From: JAWKOK01 sp963765875
GTDB taxonomy: Bacteria > Chloroflexota > Anaerolineae > Caldilineales > Caldilineaceae
Length of the DNA: 64,000 nt
Reading direction: 5' to 3'
Assembly (NCBI GenBank): GCA_963765875.1
Contig: CAVXYK010000029.1
Span: forward strand, 62,001-126,000
Shown here: positions 63,213 to 64,000 of the stretch, piece by piece
How the letters are laid out: each line of letters begins with the position of its first letter
How positions within the stretch are numbered: position 1 is the stretch's first letter
The notes under the pieces: generated by a model
What the model was told of the DNA's origin: nothing
The model's database searches: none
Seen by the model: the letters and a program-made list of their open reading frames with translations, nothing else
Program-made: the position numbers and the translations under genes

Positions 63213-63468
63213 GTAGGGACAGGTCTGAGACCTGTCCCATGCGTATCAAGCTAAGCGTTATGTCTAGCGTTGCCGTTGGTGGCGGCAGGGATAAATCCCG
63301 CCGCTAACAACGACAAGCCGCCTCAGCGGCTGGAGTGAAGCGCCTGTGGGCGCTTTTCGCTGTTAGCAGCCGGCTTCAGCCGCTGCTGCACACCGGTTCA
63401 AACCGACGACAAATTTATCATAATCCTTAGCTTGATATCTGTGGGACAGGTCTGAGACCTGTCCCTAC
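63213..63468. repeat. Composite nested palindromic element
   Basis: Outer arms (63213-63262 and 63419-63468) are inverted: GTAGGGACAGGTCTGAGACC continues with TGTCCC, then TATCAAGCTAAG and its reverse CTTAGCTTGATA near the right end. Between them is copy 2 of the structured repeat (63282-63390). It appears that one element inserted into the loop of another. Confidence 0.8.
63282..63390. repeat. Structured dispersed repeat, copy 2
   Basis: A 109-bp counterpart of 44111-44218: GCGGCAGGGA-TAAA-TCCCGCCGC, then GCTAACAACGA/TCGCTGTTAGC stem around AAGCCGC-CTCA-GCGGCT and AGCGCC-TGTG-GGCGCT, and a final GCAGCCGG...CCGCTGC hairpin. It lies inside the composite palindrome. Confidence 0.85.
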
Positions 63469-63480
63469 GCGCGTCTACGG

Positions 63481-64000
63481 CTATTGACAAACCTCACCCG
63501 CATAGACATCCGGACGTCGATGCTTGAGGTTGGGCAATCCGGCCCGGATTTGGTCTTGGGCTGCGTAGTCGATGTCGGCAACCACCACGCACTCTCGTTC
63601 AGGCGCCCGGGCCAGTACCGTTCCCCACGGATCGACGATCATGGTGTTGCCGTAGCAGGTCTTGTTGCCGGCGTGGACGCCGATCTGCGCGGGCGAGACC
63701 ATGTAGACCTGGTTCTCGATGGCTCGTGCACGGATCAGCGCTTCCCAATGATCCTTGCCGGTGTATAAAGTGAAGGCAGACGGCTGGAAAATGACGCGCG
63801 AGCCGGCCAGCGTCAACGCCCGGTAGACCTCGGGGAAGCGGATGTCGTAACAGATGGTCAGGCCGAATTGGCCATGCTCACTTTCGAAGGCCACCATCTC
63901 GGTGCCGGCCTCGTAGCGAGACGACTCGTTGTCCGACACAGTGCCTGTGATGTCGATATCGAAGAGATGGATCTTGCGATACGTGGCGACCAGATCACCG
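63481..64000 (-). CDS. Nitrilase-family carbon-nitrogen hydrolase (C-terminal part)
   Basis: The frame enters from the right edge (GDLVATYRKIHLFDIDITG) and ends at 63481; about 172 residues are visible. It carries the catalytic Lys (YRKIHLF) and the nucleophile in FGLTICYDIRFPEVYRAL, followed by ALIRARAIENQVYMVSPAQIG, CYGNTMIVDPWGTVLARAPERE and the end IRAGLPNLKHRRPDVY, typical of Nit1/Nit2 (omega-amidase/deaminated glutathione amidase) type members. The first catalytic Glu lies outside the window. It converts amides to acids and ammonia. It is convergent with the M20 gene across the repeat region. Confidence 0.9.
   Translation of the reverse strand, partial: GDLVATYRKIHLFDIDITGTVSDNESSRYEAGTEMVAFESEHGQFGLTICYDIRFPEVYRALTLAGSRVIFQPSAFTLYTGKDHWEALIRARAIENQVYMVSPAQIGVHAGNKTCYGNTMIVDPWGTVLARAPERECVVVADIDYAAQDQIRAGLPNLKHRRPDVYAGEVCQ

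Overview
The window is about 64 kb of bacterial chromosome with moderate-to-high GC. It most resembles Chloroflexota (Anaerolineae/Caldilineae/Ardenticatenia-type lineages). That placement rests on the mreB-mreC-mreD-mrdA-minC-minD-rodA order, SH3b- and LysM-bearing secreted proteins, lipoproteins with long Glu/Pro/Thr linkers, and many imperfect palindromic repeats between genes; it is inference, since no rRNA or tRNA was seen. Nearly every gene has a recognisable bacterial family, and there is no phage, IS transposase or CRISPR array.

Layout. 1-7.8 kb (minus): cell-shape and division-site operon (rodA/ftsW fragment, minD, minC, mrdA, mreD, mreC, mreB) driven from an extended -10 promoter near 7.81 kb. 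8.1-11.9 kb (plus): tilS, a small unknown gene, an RlmI-like rRNA methyltransferase and a Nudix hydrolase, overlapping start-to-stop. 12.2-20.1 kb: GH99-like secreted hydrolase, hpt, LysM/M23 peptidase, ribosomal protein bL25, a repeat-built membrane protein and an O-antigen-ligase-type membrane protein. 20.2-25.3 kb (minus): BrnT/BrnA-type toxin-antitoxin, a truncated CHAT protein, a TlpA-like thioredoxin, gnd and a second CHAT protein. 25.6-41.7 kb: S41 protease, holin-like/ABC1 kinase fusion, sugar isomerase-like protein, a Phd antitoxin with a gutted VapC, Gfo/Idh/MocA dehydrogenase, amino-acid-binding lipoprotein, M1 peptidase, alpha/beta hydrolase, DUF4037-type protein and amidase. 42-47.6 kb: membrane and secreted hypotheticals, a shattered TAXI-type gene and pgi. 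47.8-59.5 kb: a large multihaem cytochrome locus. 59.5-64 kb: FAD oxidoreductase, PD-(D/E)XK-like protein, M20 peptidase and the C-terminal part of a nitrilase-family amidohydrolase.

The most interesting system is the cytochrome locus. Five minus-strand genes (57520 down to 50178) overlap at every junction. In transcription order they encode an octahaem lipoprotein on a collagen-like Gly-X-Y stalk, a 13-haem membrane-anchored protein, a NapC/NirT-like protein with about nine haem sites, a 15-haem membrane-anchored protein and a di-haem cytochrome b. A separate decaheme built from two copies of a pentahaem module follows downstream, and a plus-strand haem-binding lipoprotein of the ethylbenzene-dehydrogenase gamma type lies beside it. 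About 55 c-type haem sites are encoded with no recognisable terminal reductase. This looks like an electron conduit from the quinone pool to the cell surface.

Two cautions. Reading frames are broken in many otherwise conserved genes (mrdA, hpt, amidase, M20 peptidase, FAD oxidoreductase, decaheme, CHAT and others), often at short homopolymers, which suggests consensus indel errors; a few cases (VapC, TAXI gene) look like real decay. Second, intergenic space is rich in palindromic repeats, including a two-copy element with a compensatory base-pair change and one element nested inside another.
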